From the NCBI GenBank assembly GCA_051294375.1, contig CM119265.1:18896631-18960630 (forward strand): 64,000 nucleotides of DNA, given 5' to 3'. The stretch comes from Paraspadella gotoi (lineage: Eukaryota; Chaetognatha). Positions 44,449 to 56,729 of this stretch are shown here, piece after piece. Position 1 is the stretch's first letter; each line of letters begins with the position of its first letter. Below the pieces are notes generated by a model that had not been told where the DNA came from, ran no database searches, and worked only from the letters and a program-made list of their open reading frames with translations. Made by a program: the position numbers and the translations under genes.

Positions 44449-44934
44449 GACAGGGATTTTTATGCAAATCAATTGACTTTTTCCGTCCACATTTACAATC
44501 AGTTGCCTTACTTTACACTTTATTTTACTCTTTGTAGTCATCTTGTCAATTCTAGTCTAAAATATTTAGCCTATCAAAATTAATAAAAAATAAATATAAA
44601 TTTCTTAGTATTTTATTGCACTTTACAGAAACGCAAGGTTAAGGGGTACAGAAAAATCATGCTATTTTTCCCCGCCATGGACCCATCCCACAAAAAATAT
44701 ATGGTGGTTGCGGATTAAGTGGTCCGATGATCCCTTGGGAGGGAGGGAGGATCCACGAAAAGCGTCTCTAAAGGGGGCAAAAAGGGAGAATCCGTTCAGG
44801 GGTTGTAAATCGTCGACCCTCCGTAACGGAGTCTGGATTGTGATAGTCTCTCCTGTTGTCTTCCGAGTCGCGTGAAATCATGTCCGGATCCCCAATGCAT
44901 CTTCGATCCTCGCAAACAGAGGCGCCTCATAATC
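44449..44934. other. CFAP418-PTPDC1 spacer
   Basis: A poly(A)-like AATAAATATAAA lies near 44,590. The GC-richer second half (44,640-44,930) includes a purine run (GGGAGGGAGGGAGG) and is probably the PTPDC1 promoter and 5' UTR. Confidence 0.45.
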
Positions 44935-47900
44935 ATGGGTTCAAAGGACGAAACCGGGAAAGAGAGAGTCTCTAAGTTCAATACGATGACAGGTACGACG
45001 CCGTCTTTTTATAATTATTTGTTCCAATAGAGAATCTGACCCCCCGACGAACTCCATTATCCAAGGCCGATCATCCAAACCGACTCCTTTGGAGGCGTCG
45101 TTTTTGGCCGACGTGCCCGACGCCAAATATTCGCGCGTCTCGGAATTCTTCCGACGCGTCACTTCCGGAGATAACCAGTGCAAGTTTTTTTGCGGAGGAA
45201 AAAGGTGTAAGTACGAGAATGGCGAAACTCACTGGTCTAAAGAAGACATGGCCATCAACGGACTTTACTCTACGTGGATCACTGGTAATTAAATCGGCAG
45301 AAATTGTTTTTTTTTTTTTTTGGCTCTAAACGGAGTTTTTTTAATCTGCCTTATTTTTCAGATCGTATCTTGGCGATGGCCCGGCCCAACACCCACAATA
45401 TTCTCAAATACGACATGATCGGTCAGTTCAAGCGGTGCGGCATCAAGACGGTGATCAACTTGCAGATGCCCGGGGAACACGCGCACTGCGGCCAGGGATT
45501 GGTCGAGGGCGTGGGTGAGTCCTGCAGATGCAGACGAAAATAATGACGAGATTGTTAATTAAACTATCGGTGATGGTATTAAAGGTTTTTCCTACGACCC
45601 GCAACTCTTCATGGATAACGGAATCTTTCACTACAACTTCGGTTGGGACGACTTCGGTGTCGCCTCCGTAGCAACCCTTCTCGACATGGTGCGGGTTTTC
45701 AAGTTCGCCGCGGGAGAGGGGAAAGTCGCCGTTCATTGCCACGCCGGTGAGTAAAGATTAAGGAATTCGTGTCAGTTTCAACCCGATTCATTTTTCTTCT
45801 TTCTTTATTCGTTTTCAGGATTGGGTCGCACCGGGGTCCTTATCACCTGCTTTCTCGTTTACACCTGGCGCGTCTCCGGCAACCGCGCCATCCAGCAGAT
45901 GCGACTAAATCGCCCTCAGGCGGTCCAAACTCGACAACAGATGTCGTGCGTGAGATCCTTCGCAGCTTTTTTAAGACCGCTTCAGGTTGTACATAGTAAT
46001 ATTATATTGGATTTAAGAATTTTACACTTTCGCCCTACATTCTCACTTATTGTTTGATTTAGGTGATTTTCCCGCATCAGCACTTCTTCTCTTACGAGTT
46101 CACGTTGACGCAATTCTTGCGTCGCCAGCGCCACCTGCTGCACGGTTTGGAGGCACGCTACTTACACTACGTCCCTAAACCTTTGTTCATTTTTGGCGAG
46201 CGCCTCCTCGGGCTAGCTGGATGTCGCCGGAGGTCTCTGCTAACGGAGCGACCCTCTCCGCTGCAGATACAATATCTTATTCCGCGGGCGTTTCAGGTTT
46301 GATGCGGTTTGGCTCCAATTATCGGCCGAGTTAATTATTATTTCATTCTTTTTTTTATCGCCCGAGAGATATGAGGTTAGAAAATCAATTCTTTTTGTCT
46401 GTCAATCTAACTGATTTGATTTTTCACGTGGGCAATGCGAGATAGTGCGACTGAACAATGGGCAATCTTGGCAATCTTGGTGCTATTACAAAATCAACGA
46501 TTTCTCCCAGAAATAATAATTCTAGATTTCTCGATCGATTTGTCAACTCACTAATAGTTAGTTATTTCATAATTTGTTTATGACAGGAAAGTCGCAACAG
46601 TCATCGCGTTCCCAAGCTTCGAGAAGAAGACGACGAAGACGACGAGATAGAAGACGATGTTGAGACCTCGATGAATCGCGACTTGTTGACGAGTCGGGGA
46701 TTCGACGGAGTCGTTGCCCTCAACAACGTGGTGAGGCCGTCAGCATTGTAAAATGAAAAAAAATGGGGGGAGAAGATTTAAAAAAACTTAAAAATGTATT
46801 TCTTTTCCGCAGAGACGCGACACCTTGAATTCTAACGAATCGAGCGATGAACCACGACGTGGTAAGTTGAGCATTAAAACAAGAAATTAAACGTCCCGTT
46901 TCGTGTTTTAGTAGTATTTTTACATTTTTCTAGCTCCGTCTGCCATTTTCGAAGCCAATAACGAATTTCGCCACTTGGGTTCCGGTGAGATCAATTAATT
47001 TTCCTTAGCTTTCTTTATAGATTACAATCTTTACGAGTCAATTTGATTGTTTAACCTTCATTTCCTTAGCTCAAAATATTGCTTCGCCTTCGCCCGAACC
47101 TGCGCTTCAAACCCTTCTTCCCATCGTTACCGAAGTCACTGCCCTCGAAGGTATGGACGCATTTGAAAATGTTTTACACCTTGAACCTTGGTGCTTATTT
47201 TACCCCATATGGGATATCGTTTATATTCCGTCAGTCAACTCTCAATCTTCCGATGCCAAATCTTTCCGAGATTCCTGTGGCGACCGACGCCTTCCATCCC
47301 GCCCTTCTCCCGAACCCCTTCTTGAAGGCCCTTCGCTTCGCCCCGCGAATGCGTCGACCAACGCCTCTCCTTCGGAGTCGTCTTCTTCGACTTCTTGGCA
47401 GGAAGTCTCGGACGCCCTAGTCGAGGTGAACCATCAAGCTGATTTTTTAAAATATAGCCATCTTTTAAAGGTTGCCCAAAGGTTTGTGCTTTTAACTTTT
47501 ACTTGCAGATGGGTTGCGAAGTTAGAAAGCTCGAGCGCCGAGGAAGCTGGCGCCGCGACTTAGAAGCGAATGTCACTTCTAGGATGAGCAAAGTCAGGGA
47601 TTGGGCGAGAAAAATTAACGACAGGCAAGTGATTAAATAATGTTATTATATTGCAACAAACGAGTCTGACGTTTTAATATTATTAAAGCGACGAGGCGTG
47701 GGCGGAATTGGAAAACGAAAACGACATCAACGTCCTGAGCGGTTTGCTGTGGAGTTGGATCGACCAGCTCAAGGAGCCCGTCCTCACTAGGTCAGATTCA
47801 CTCGAATTTACATAATAAATCGAACTATATGATTGACGCATACTATTTCAGGCAGGACATACACAGAGTGGTTACCTCTTCCTCGCAACCCGTGGAGAGA

Positions 47901-48561
47901 ATTATGAAAAAACTCACTCGAGGAACGAGAGAAACTCTGAAGCATCTTGTCAAAATTTGCGCCTTTCTTGAAACGTAACAAAATTTTTTAGTCAATCATT
48001 CGTGGTCATCATTATGGAAATTACGTCCCTCTTCTTTCCACTTAGCGGCCGATCGAACCCCGGCGCGGAGGATCGTCGCCCATCCGAGATTCCTTTGGAA
48101 CGACTACGACTCTTGTTCCACCTCACCGAGCAGCTCTGTCAACAAGACCTTGTTTTACCAATCAAAGATTTTATCAAGGTAATGATGATTATGATGTTGA
48201 TGAGTGAATGTATTAATAATAATAATAATGATAATAATAATAAGAAACGTTTTAAGAATTTGGTTTTTTTTGTTAGGAAGCCAAGTTTATGTCATCTGTT
48301 GGTGGAACCGGTGCCAGTGGAACCTTTAGTTTCTCTTCTTCTTCTTATTGGCATTCTCCCGGCGCTGACAAAAGGCGTCGCGGCGACACCAGTCTCGACT
48401 CGAGCGGCGCCGTCGTCGTAGTAGTCTTCGTGTATCGCGTTTTCGTCGACGTCTCCAGGAATCAAGATCTCATCACCGACTTCGACGACGACGATTTGGA
48501 CGCCTTCGAGCGAGTCGTTGAAAGGCTCCTCACCCTGGTGGCGACGATGGAACCAGATTGA
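44935..48561 (+). CDS. PTPDC1: Dual-specificity-like phosphatase PTPDC1
   Basis: A 766-residue protein (human about 754) from 16 exons: 44,935-44,992, 45,033-45,284, 45,362-45,514, 45,585-45,746, 45,819-45,985, 46,063-46,296, 46,587-46,730, 46,813-46,861, 46,934-46,984, 47,070-47,150, 47,235-47,425, 47,509-47,624, 47,689-47,790, 47,852-47,974, 48,046-48,178, 48,277-48,561. The N-terminal block (ACGG-like CGGKRCKYEN, ARPNTHNILKYDMIGQF, TVINLQMPGEHAHCG, FHYNFGWDDFGVAS) and the phosphatase loop HCHAGLGRTG (Cys nucleophile and Arg of HCX5R) are all present. QFLRRQRHLLHGLEARYLHYVPK follows. A C-terminal domain with LLWSWIDQLKEPVLT matches vertebrate PTPDC1 after a long acidic/Ser-rich linker. Human PTPDC1 affects centrosomes and cilium length. 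The intron at 47,625 has a GCAAGT donor. The 84-base intron 47,151-47,234 has no in-frame stop and may be retained. Confidence 0.93.
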
Positions 48562-49551
48562 AAGACAAAAATCGCCATCTTTTTGTTTTCTTCGGTTTCT
48601 TATTTATTTTTATTATCACTGAATTTCTTCGCCAAAGGCGGCCCTACTTCAAGAATTAGGTAGTTATCAAAACTGAACACTAAGTGCATCTAGTCTGGCT
48701 TTATTCCGTCCATTTTTATAATTTTCACATACATCGCCAATCGCCAACCCTGATATCTGTGATATCGTTTATAAAAACAGAATTGTTCTTTGGAACTTGT
48801 TGATCATGTGTTGGTGCCACTTTAGTCGCACTATATTTAATAATACAACATCCACACAATAATTAAGTTTTTTTTTATAATTAGGATAACTTTAGTCGGT
48901 TTAAAATTTTAATCTTGGATGTATTTTCAAGATTAAATTTACAGTAGTCATGAGTTATGAGCTCTAAACTGTATCATTATTGATATGAAATAAAATTCTC
49001 ATATATTAATTTTTTATGTTACAAAGAAACTATGTAGTCGTAATATAAAGGTTTTCCTGTTGAGTTACAAACAAATAGTCAAATATATATAATTAAACTA
49101 TAGTTAACTAGACGGATGAAAAAATAAAATGCCAGGCAAAATTTAAAAATATATTATCCAATAAATTTTTTTTTAGTTTTGGCCGAAAGTTTAAAATACG
49201 TATTTAATTTACTGTATCGTGCAAAGCACATTTGGGTGCGAGAGGAAAAACAAAAGGTTATGAAAACTTCTAGAAAAGAAATCACGGACTGGGTTAGTTC
49301 AGGTAAGTTCCAATCCCTGAATCTAAGATAAAGTCAAGTGCAGTATGGAAATTGGAATGTTTTCTGAATTACTAACAAATGAACATCGATATTAAAATTA
49401 AGCACATGAGACACATTGTTGTTGCCACACACACAAAAAATCGTCAAAAATGGTTTTCGCCAGAGACTTTTAGACTTAGCTTAGACTTTTATATCTTTCA
49501 AACGAGTATAACATAAATTTTTATAAAGATTTTATCAACGCCACGGAAGCG
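48562..49551. other. AT-rich spacer
   Basis: Nearly 1 kb of AT-rich DNA after PTPDC1. I see no exon or structured repeat. Confidence 0.5.
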
Positions 49552-49867
49552 TTACTTTTTCTTCCGAACAAAAGGTGAGGACCTCGTCCGTTGAAATGTC
49601 GTGCTCTGTGGGGACGCGGCTTTCGTGTTCTCCACCCGGGGCAAAAAAGTATGTTGGTCAACTCAGAACACGAACCTGACCAGATCGAATGTCGTCGGCA
49701 GCCATGGAATTATTCCATTCGGCGCCGGAGGTAAACAAAAATAGCTGACTCGGCTAAAAAGGACGAAGTTGTTCTTTGCAATTGCAGCATTGACATTTCC
49801 ATCCGGAATCCGGATGTCTGCTTCTTGATTAATGAACTCGCCTAAATCGTCCGAAGCCTCGGGTTTT
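49552..49867 (-). CDS. Possible 3' exons of a minus-strand gene
   Basis: Three short exons join in phase on the minus strand: 49,867-49,795, 49,744-49,676 and 49,629-49,552 (TAA). They encode about 73 residues: an acidic start (EASDDLGEFINQEAD) and a basic Ser/Thr-rich end (TTFQRTRSSPFVRKKK). The first exon has a good acceptor (TTTTTACAG), so upstream exons are required. I could not find them, and they would have to lie within or beyond the plus-strand coiled-coil gene that starts 34 bases away. The introns are only 50 and 46 bases. The codon content looks protein-like but no family is recognised. Confidence 0.3.
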
Positions 49868-49900
49868 CTGTAAAAATATATGTTGGTTTTTCGAAAAAAA

Positions 49901-50777
49901 ATGACGGAAAATTATAACGAAGATAAAAAATCGGATATGAAATCGAGAACTCCGAGTTTACCTCCTATTGTCACACCGTCGGTGCCACCGGACTCAGCAA
50001 CGCTGACGCTAGCGCCACCGCCTCCTCGGATGAACGTACTTAGACCGGAAACCCCGAACAAGAGAACCGTCGCCATGGAAACAGAGGAGGCTCACTGGCG
50101 CAATCAAGAAAGAACGCGATCTATGCAAACTCGACAGCAGCAGAGTGAGACACCTCGGCCTTAGAGACCCCACGTGGTTCGCGGTCGGATTAAGAACTAC
50201 GTACCTTAAATTTTTTACCCTCTAATCAGATTTTCACGAACAATGGGCCCGTCCAGTGTACGGCTCGCCAGTTTCGCAGGAGAGTTACAGGAAACACATC
50301 CGGGATACTTTAAAGTTTCAAATGGACGAAAGGTGGAGGCTCATTCTTATCATTTTTCATTCAATTATCTCAGGAAATAAAAACCATTAGTCGCTCAGTG
50401 GTTGGTTGATTGTGGCAAATGTTGAGCAATTAAATATACATTATTTTTAAATTTGCAATCGTAGGAATATAATAGCGTTTTTCCTTTTTTTTAATATTTA
50501 AATGATTTTAACCGCCAGAGAAAAGCAGTGGCGTCAAACGAGTCGATACAAGATCCATGAAACCGAGCTGGCGCTTCACAACGATAATCAAAGTCGCGTC
50601 ATCGATTCCGCCGCCAAGCGACAGAAACTAGAATACTTGAAGCAATTTCGCGACGAGAACAAAAGGCTAATGGAAGTGCGGGAGCAGCAGAAAAAAATAC
50701 AAGTCGTCATTGATCACGGAAGAGAGAGGGAGATATTGAGATACAATCCGATCAACTGGAGCTGCTCGCTCAAGTGA
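49901..50777 (+). CDS. Short coiled-coil protein, possibly axonemal
   Basis: I do not recognise the family. Three exons (49,901-50,144, 50,230-50,332, 50,519-50,777) give 201 residues. The first ~60 are Pro/Ser-rich. From about residue 65 on the protein is charged, rich in Arg, Gln and aromatic residues, with repeated short helices (HWRNQERTRSMQTRQQQ, YRKHIRDTLKFQMDER, KQWRQTSRYKIHETELAL, KLEYLKQFRDENKRLMEV). This composition, with spaced Trp/Tyr and R/K-Q-rich helices, is typical of small axonemal microtubule-associated proteins, and it ends a run of ciliary genes. That role is inferred. Splice phases are consistent. Confidence 0.6.
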
Positions 50778-51298
50778 TTGCCCAATCATCAAGTTAAACG
50801 TTGCGCAAGACCTTTCTTAAAAATTTTCTAAATTTTGTACCATACTCTGTTCGATAAATATTATCATTATGGTTAATAACCATTGGTTATGATGTTATAC
50901 AAATGCTCCTTACCTTCTGGCTGTTTTCTTGCGTTACGTACTAGATGCTTTCAAATAAATCAGAAATTATTAAAGTTCCGTTTATTTTAATACCTAAGGT
51001 ATATGTTCGATTAAATTAATAAGTACGGGTTGATGAAGCCTCTCAAATGGTGAAACAACAAAAAACATGTAATACTAATAGATCATAATGTCGATGATGC
51101 TTTGTAGTGCGCCTTTAAAAGAGATTTACAATTTTCCGGGAATTCAATATACAACAGTCAAATTGGTCCAGATCAAATAAAAGGAGGAATTTAAGCGTTG
51201 TCAACAACAGAAAAATTCTTTTGCAAATGCGTTTTTAAAAAAGTATCTTCTTGTTTATTATTCTCCTCGCTAAAATAGATGGTTGCGCTCCCGCGGTT
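50778..51298. other. Convergent 3' spacer
   Basis: About 520 AT-rich bases between the converging coiled-coil and lectin genes. TTTATT near 51,254 may be the lectin poly(A) signal on the minus strand. Confidence 0.45.
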
Positions 51299-54188
51299 TT
51301 ACTTCCGGGCCGGGTAAGTATATTCGCAGATGGCACCGAGTGGATTGGTGCAGATCAGATCGTTCCAGTTGAACCCGAACGAAGCGCGAAGCTCCAAACA
51401 GTTCTCGACGCGAGCGCCGTTTGGTTCGGCTGAGAATGAATAAGGCCAATATCAAAAAGGGAAGTTAATCCCTCTAAATTAGCTTTAACTTACCGGGACT
51501 CCACTTTGTATAACCGGTGATTGGTTGATCGGTTGATTGCCAAATCCAATGGGCTTCTTCTTGCTGATCCGTTCCAGAGGTCCAGTAAGAGCGCGTCCTC
51601 AGCCCTGGACGATCTTTGATGTACTCGGACAAGAATCTGCGGGAAAATATCGTAAATCGATAAAAATTACAAACAAAAACTTTCTTGAAACACAAGTGTA
51701 CTTGTGTTCGTCCGGCGATTCGATGGCAACGAGATCGGCTCCGTTGTCCTTGCAAGCCGCCCGGGCGTCGGCTTGGGTGTTAGGCATCAACAAAAACTTG
51801 TAGCAAGAGAACATTCCTGGTGGTGCCGGAATGAATCCTTCCGGGCAGTCCTTTCGGACGGCACTTTTTAGACCTTGGATGGCTCTGCGGAAAAAAATTT
51901 TAAAATGCGCTTAAATCTTCAGCTTCAATTCGATTTGAACGGCAACCGAAAAAGTGAAAATCTCTCGAAAGGCTCACGAGTTCATATGCCCCATCCTTCG
52001 GTTGAGGTCATCGAGGGAAACGTTGACATGACCCTTGACCCCGCTGTGGAGGTCGCTGAGAAATTTAAAGTCATCGTCGCGCGTCTTCTTGATGTTATCG
52101 ATGTGACCCGCGTGAGTTTTCAAGGCCCCGCCGTGATTCTCTACCGTCTCGCCCAAGTCAAGTAATTTCCCTTCGAGGCCAACCTAGTATTTTGAATTTC
52201 ATTTTATATCTCTTTTTTCATTAATTTATTTATTTCTGTTTCTTACCTGGTCGGACTTGAAGCCGTCGAGCCTCTGCTTCTGCAATTCCAACAATCCGGT
52301 CAGTATGTCCGTTTTGTTCTGACTCTCGGCCAAATACTGAGCCAATTTGTTGTCGTCTTCTTTAAGCTTATCGCCTTCCTCTTTCAGCTCCTTGATCTGC
52401 CTGGACTGTTCCCGGATTAGCGCCAGCAGCTCGTCCGCGTTGTTCGAGCCTTGCGACACGGAGTTCATCAGTTGGGAGTCGGCAGCTTTCAAGGCCTGCG
52501 TCGCCGAGGCAAGATCCGCGGTCTTCGACTCCAGACCGTTTAAGCCTGGATAAAGATAGGTGAGTTCGAACGGTTTTAAAGATTTTTAAATTTGAAAAGG
52601 TATATAAATGCGCAAAGAATGACAAAACGATCGGAAAATATTTCATTTTAGAATATTTTTTATCGTCTACCTTTCGCCATATCGGCGGCGCCCTTCTCGG
52701 CGGCTCCCATCCTCTGTTTCAGATCCTTCGTAGAGTCAAAGAGCTGCTTCAACCGGTTCTCCTGCTCCTGGCGCAGTTTCCGGTCGAGTTTGTCCAGCTC
52801 CTCCAGATCTCCGATGCGGTTGGCGTGGTCCTCGACCGTCTTCGTCAAGAGGTTGATTTCCTCTCGTTGCGTCAAGAGGTCGTTTCCGTGAATCTCCGCC
52901 ATGAGCACCAAACCGGAGATGTTGAAGCGGAGCAGAGTGATCTCGTCCTGAGGAAGAAATCATCGATATGACGTTTTGTTATTTTACTCATTAATAATAC
53001 CCTCATTTGTTTTGCTTGTTTTTAGAAAAAGGTACAGTTTAAGATTGCAAATACTGTTAAATTATATCACATCATTTATTCAGTTTTAAAACTGTGGATA
53101 AACAGTCCTTATTTTTATAACTTCCCGAAACTTTTCACGCTCGGTCAAAATTTGTCGAGATCACCTTGAGTTTCTGGTCGGCCGCCCTGAGCGACCCGTC
53201 GGCGGCGCGGAGGTCGTCCACGCTCTCGTGGACGTGGGAGTCGGTGCTCCTCAGCTCCTTGATGGCTTCTTCTTGCTCCTGGGCGATCATGCGGATGTTG
53301 CTCGTCATGTCTGTCAAGTTGTAGATCATCTGCTCCAGCGTCTGGTCGCGGTCCATGGCCGCCATGGAGATGGAGCGAAGCTGGGCGCCAAGATCCACGA
53401 TGCGGTCGGCCTTGATTGATTAACAGTAAATTAGAAACCTTGTTAATGACAAAAAGATGTTAAATTTAATTTAAAATCAACTGCTACATTGGCAAATGAT
53501 TATCATTTAATTATGTTTTATGAGGTCGATGCCAGTTACAGTGGAACGGACAGAAATGGTCTTCTTATTGAAGAGAATAATTAGTTAATCTCTCTGGGAC
53601 CTGCTGATCGGCGAGGGCCTGCATTTGCTGGGCGAACTTGGAGAATTCCCCGTCAGTATTGCCCAGCGAATCCGTGGTAGCCATCAGTTCAGTTGCCAGC
53701 TTTTCCATGGCCTTTTTCAGCCTCTTGATGCTGTGCGAGTGCTGGTTGAGCTCGCCACCGATTAGCGAGAGTGCAGAACCCACGTTCATCGAAGTGTCAG
53801 ACTTTTCTTCTTCCGGAAACAAGTTCAGCGCCCGAGAGGCGTCGTTGCTCGGCGCGGCGGCGTCGTCCATCGGCTTCTTAGCCGCGGAGTCGGCGTCACG
53901 CCGGAAACGTGAGCGCCGCGTGTGACGCTTGGAGCGACGAAGAGGCGATGGAGAAACAGCCTCGGCCGTTTCTTTTGGAGCGCAATAGCGCTTGTAGAAG
54001 CGGACAAAAGCTGGGTCGTCCTCGTCGGGTATGGCGGATCGAAGGGCGTTGACGAGCGACTGGAGGGAAGCCACGGAAGTCTGTAGTCGCCGCTGTCGGA
54101 TGCGAACGTCTCCGCCAAAGGGATCGGAACCGGAGACGACGATGGATGCCGCGGAAAGAGCGGCGATAGTCAAAACGGCCGACAACAT
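51299..54188 (-). CDS. Secreted coiled-coil C-type lectin
   Basis: A 690-residue protein on the minus strand. Exons in order: 54,188-53,601, 53,410-53,165, 52,947-52,671, 52,545-52,247, 52,183-51,978, 51,884-51,702, 51,636-51,494, 51,429-51,299. A signal peptide (MLSAVLTIAALSAASIVVSG) is followed by a basic site RRSRFRRDAD that fits furin cleavage (R-x-R-R). About 400 residues of heptad coiled coil follow. A C-terminal C-type lectin domain (about 560-690) begins CPEGFIPAPPGMFSCYKF. It has the Ca2+/sugar-site motif EPN after KWSPA and WND near the end (FNWNDLICTNPLGAICEY). EPN with WND usually means mannose-type sugar binding. The layout suggests an oligomeric soluble pattern-recognition lectin, analogous to collectins but without collagen repeats. 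The first donor (CAG/GTCCCA) is weak; all phases close. Confidence 0.87.
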
Positions 54189-54690
54189 TGTCGATCGAGA
54201 AGAAAGGTGGAGGAGATAAACTTCTTTTTTTTTTTGTATCGACGAAGAACTTTAATTCTCTCTCCGAATCTTTCATTAGCCGCGAATGAACTGAGGGGCC
54301 GAACGTTGGCGGCTTTGAAGGAGGCGCCTTCGACGTCGACGACGATGATGACGTCGACGACGTTCGTCCTCTTCGCCGGTTTCGTTCGTCGTCGATCTCT
54401 GGGGTTTCCGATGACGTTCGTTGATCGGGAGTTTGACGGGTTCTGATTGGAGGACGCGTTCAGCGACGCTCTTTTCGATTGGGCGACGGAGGTGAAACGT
54501 TCACCGAAAAGATTCACTCATCGACGATCGCTGATTGGTTTGAATTCAATTATTCGCTATTGACTATTGGCTGAGAACTTCGCTCATGGGTCGTAAATCC
54601 GATGGGAGACAAGTAACCCCGGGGTTTTTTTTTCGGAAGAGAAAACAAAGAACTACCGGGTGTCCAAGGAATATTATCTCTCTCTCTCTC

Positions 54691-54726
<36 letters not shown>

Positions 54727-55426
54727 TTCTTCTCTCTCGTCATCTCTCTCTCTCTCTCTCACACTCACATTTTGGACGTTCCCGTGTTCCTGACTTCCTA
54801 TTATCGCAAACACTAGGGGATGCTGAAAAGCGATTAATGTCCCCGGCGGGGTGCGTGAGGGGGGAATGCACGAAAAAAAAGTAAGGGGGAACCAATGCAC
54901 AGAGTGATAAAGATCTAGGTTAATACCCAGCCAGTGGATCACAATAAAAAAATATTTTATTATTTTTATTATGAATTTTCCTAAATTTACTCGGATCGAA
55001 AACGAAAATGAGAAGGAAAAAGGCCTGTCACGTGCTTCTAAAGTTTTCCAGATTGTATCTACATCATACCTGTAACTTACCCGAAGGTCCTAAAACCATG
55101 AAAGGACTCGTACAAAAATTTAAAATTAAAAAGTCAACTTTATATCTTTGTGATGAAAGTCGTTTAATATCGTATTTCTGGCGAATTTCACTTAAAAATA
55201 AATCAAAGTTGACCTCATAATTAACGCTATCCAACCAACTGCCTCTCAACTGCAATATTTCATCTTTTGTAACCGAAGAATTACCCATCACCCAATGATT
55301 CCAGAGGCATCGTTTTCAATTCGTCATAATTGATTCAAAATTTGTTTGTAAATCATAAAGCTTACTTATACTAACCAATTTTTATTGCGTTTTTCCAAAT
55401 GGAACCGGGATTCTTCTGGCTCCTTC
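54189..55426. other. Lectin promoter and spacer to DIRS element
   Basis: 54,200-54,560 is GACGTC/TCGACG-rich and probably the lectin promoter. A CT tract follows at 54,676-54,765. The rest is AT-rich with no recognised gene. Confidence 0.5.
54676..54765. repeat. (CT)n microsatellite
   Basis: Interrupted CT tract, about 490 bases upstream of the minus-strand lectin start. Confidence 0.94.
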
Positions 55427-55585
55427 TCACCACTGTAGTTTGCTCTTTTGTTCCAGATGTCGTGTTGTCCACAGAAAGGGACAAAAGAAAAAACGGAAAA
55501 GCAGGACTCCTCCTGCTCTTCCTCCTCCTCCTCTTCCTCCTCTCAGATACTAGCTCAGGGAAAGCGAACGCCACGAAATCACTCA
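55427..55585 (+). repeat. DIRS inverted terminal repeat, left
   Basis: Matches the reverse complement of 60,417-60,582 over about 160 bases with scattered substitutions and small indels (shared blocks include TTTGTTCCAGATGTCGTG and AGATACTAGCTCAG). Confidence 0.9.
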
Positions 55586-56729
55586 GTCCACAAGACCATC
55601 TGAGAGAGACTCCACGCCGACTCCCGACAGTAGAAACGGAAGAAGGTCTGTCTCCAGACCAATCCCTGCAGTAAATATACGTCCAGAATCCACGCCCTTG
55701 GCAAAAAGCTTCCGATACAGCCATGCAGACCGTGTCGAGCAGGTGGGCGCGTCGTCGATGTCCGCATCTCCAAGATCGACTTGAGAATCGATGAAAAAGT
55801 TGGAGAGATAATGGACCATAAGGAGGCGTTGGAGAAGTAAAGAGGAAATCGTGGTTGAGGTCGCAAATCCTGACGAACACGAAGCCAAAAAACCAAAGCA
55901 GAGACTGGCAACGACTTGAGCCATGCAGTCTATCAAACGAAAAGCAGGACCAAGACGACGAAACTATCAGTCTTGGACAGTTGAGAAGGCACAAAACGAA
56001 CGTTGGTCAGCAGCCAAATCCATGGTGACAGGTCCACAACGAAGCGAAAGCCAAACTCTGAAGGCCTTCTTGCAGAGGCCATGCAAGGAGGAAAATGTTA
56101 CTCCTCAAACAATGAGCCGGAGAAAAGGTAGAGGCGAAGTATCAAAAACTCGCAGAACTGCGGCGACACTCAAGCCGGGGAACATCCTGCGCGAAGGAGG
56201 GCGTTTTGGAAGACACCCTTCAGCAAACGGCAGACCAAAGATGTTGACCCACTGGAGAACCATCCACATAGGCAAAGTAGCGGAGATAGCCGATCTGTGC
56301 AAAATTCACTGTGCTGTTAAGACAGACCGTCGCGCTGAGATGGGGGAGATACTCGAGAACGTCCTTCAAAGCGGCCTGATGTCCTCGAAGGCCCCTACGC
56401 TGAAGGAAGGAGTCAAAAACATCGCCAGACCCTGTCGTAACGGCATCCTGTAGATCCCTCCAGCTGTCGGAGATTAGGAAAAAGCTGAGTTGTTGAGGTC
56501 TTGGAGACCGTGCGCCCTCCTATAATCCTCAGACGACCAACTTGAGGCGATCCGAGAGCTTGGGAGGAGCGTCCGTGGCTTTGTCCAACACCAATCGACG
56601 AGACCACGGGAGACGAAGAACTCCAACACCCGAAGAGTCAACAACAACGGGAACCATTTTCTGGCTGGCCAAAAGGGCGTCACCAGAAGAAAATTCCCCT
56701 TGGCCTCCTCAACTTGAGGATCACCTTCG

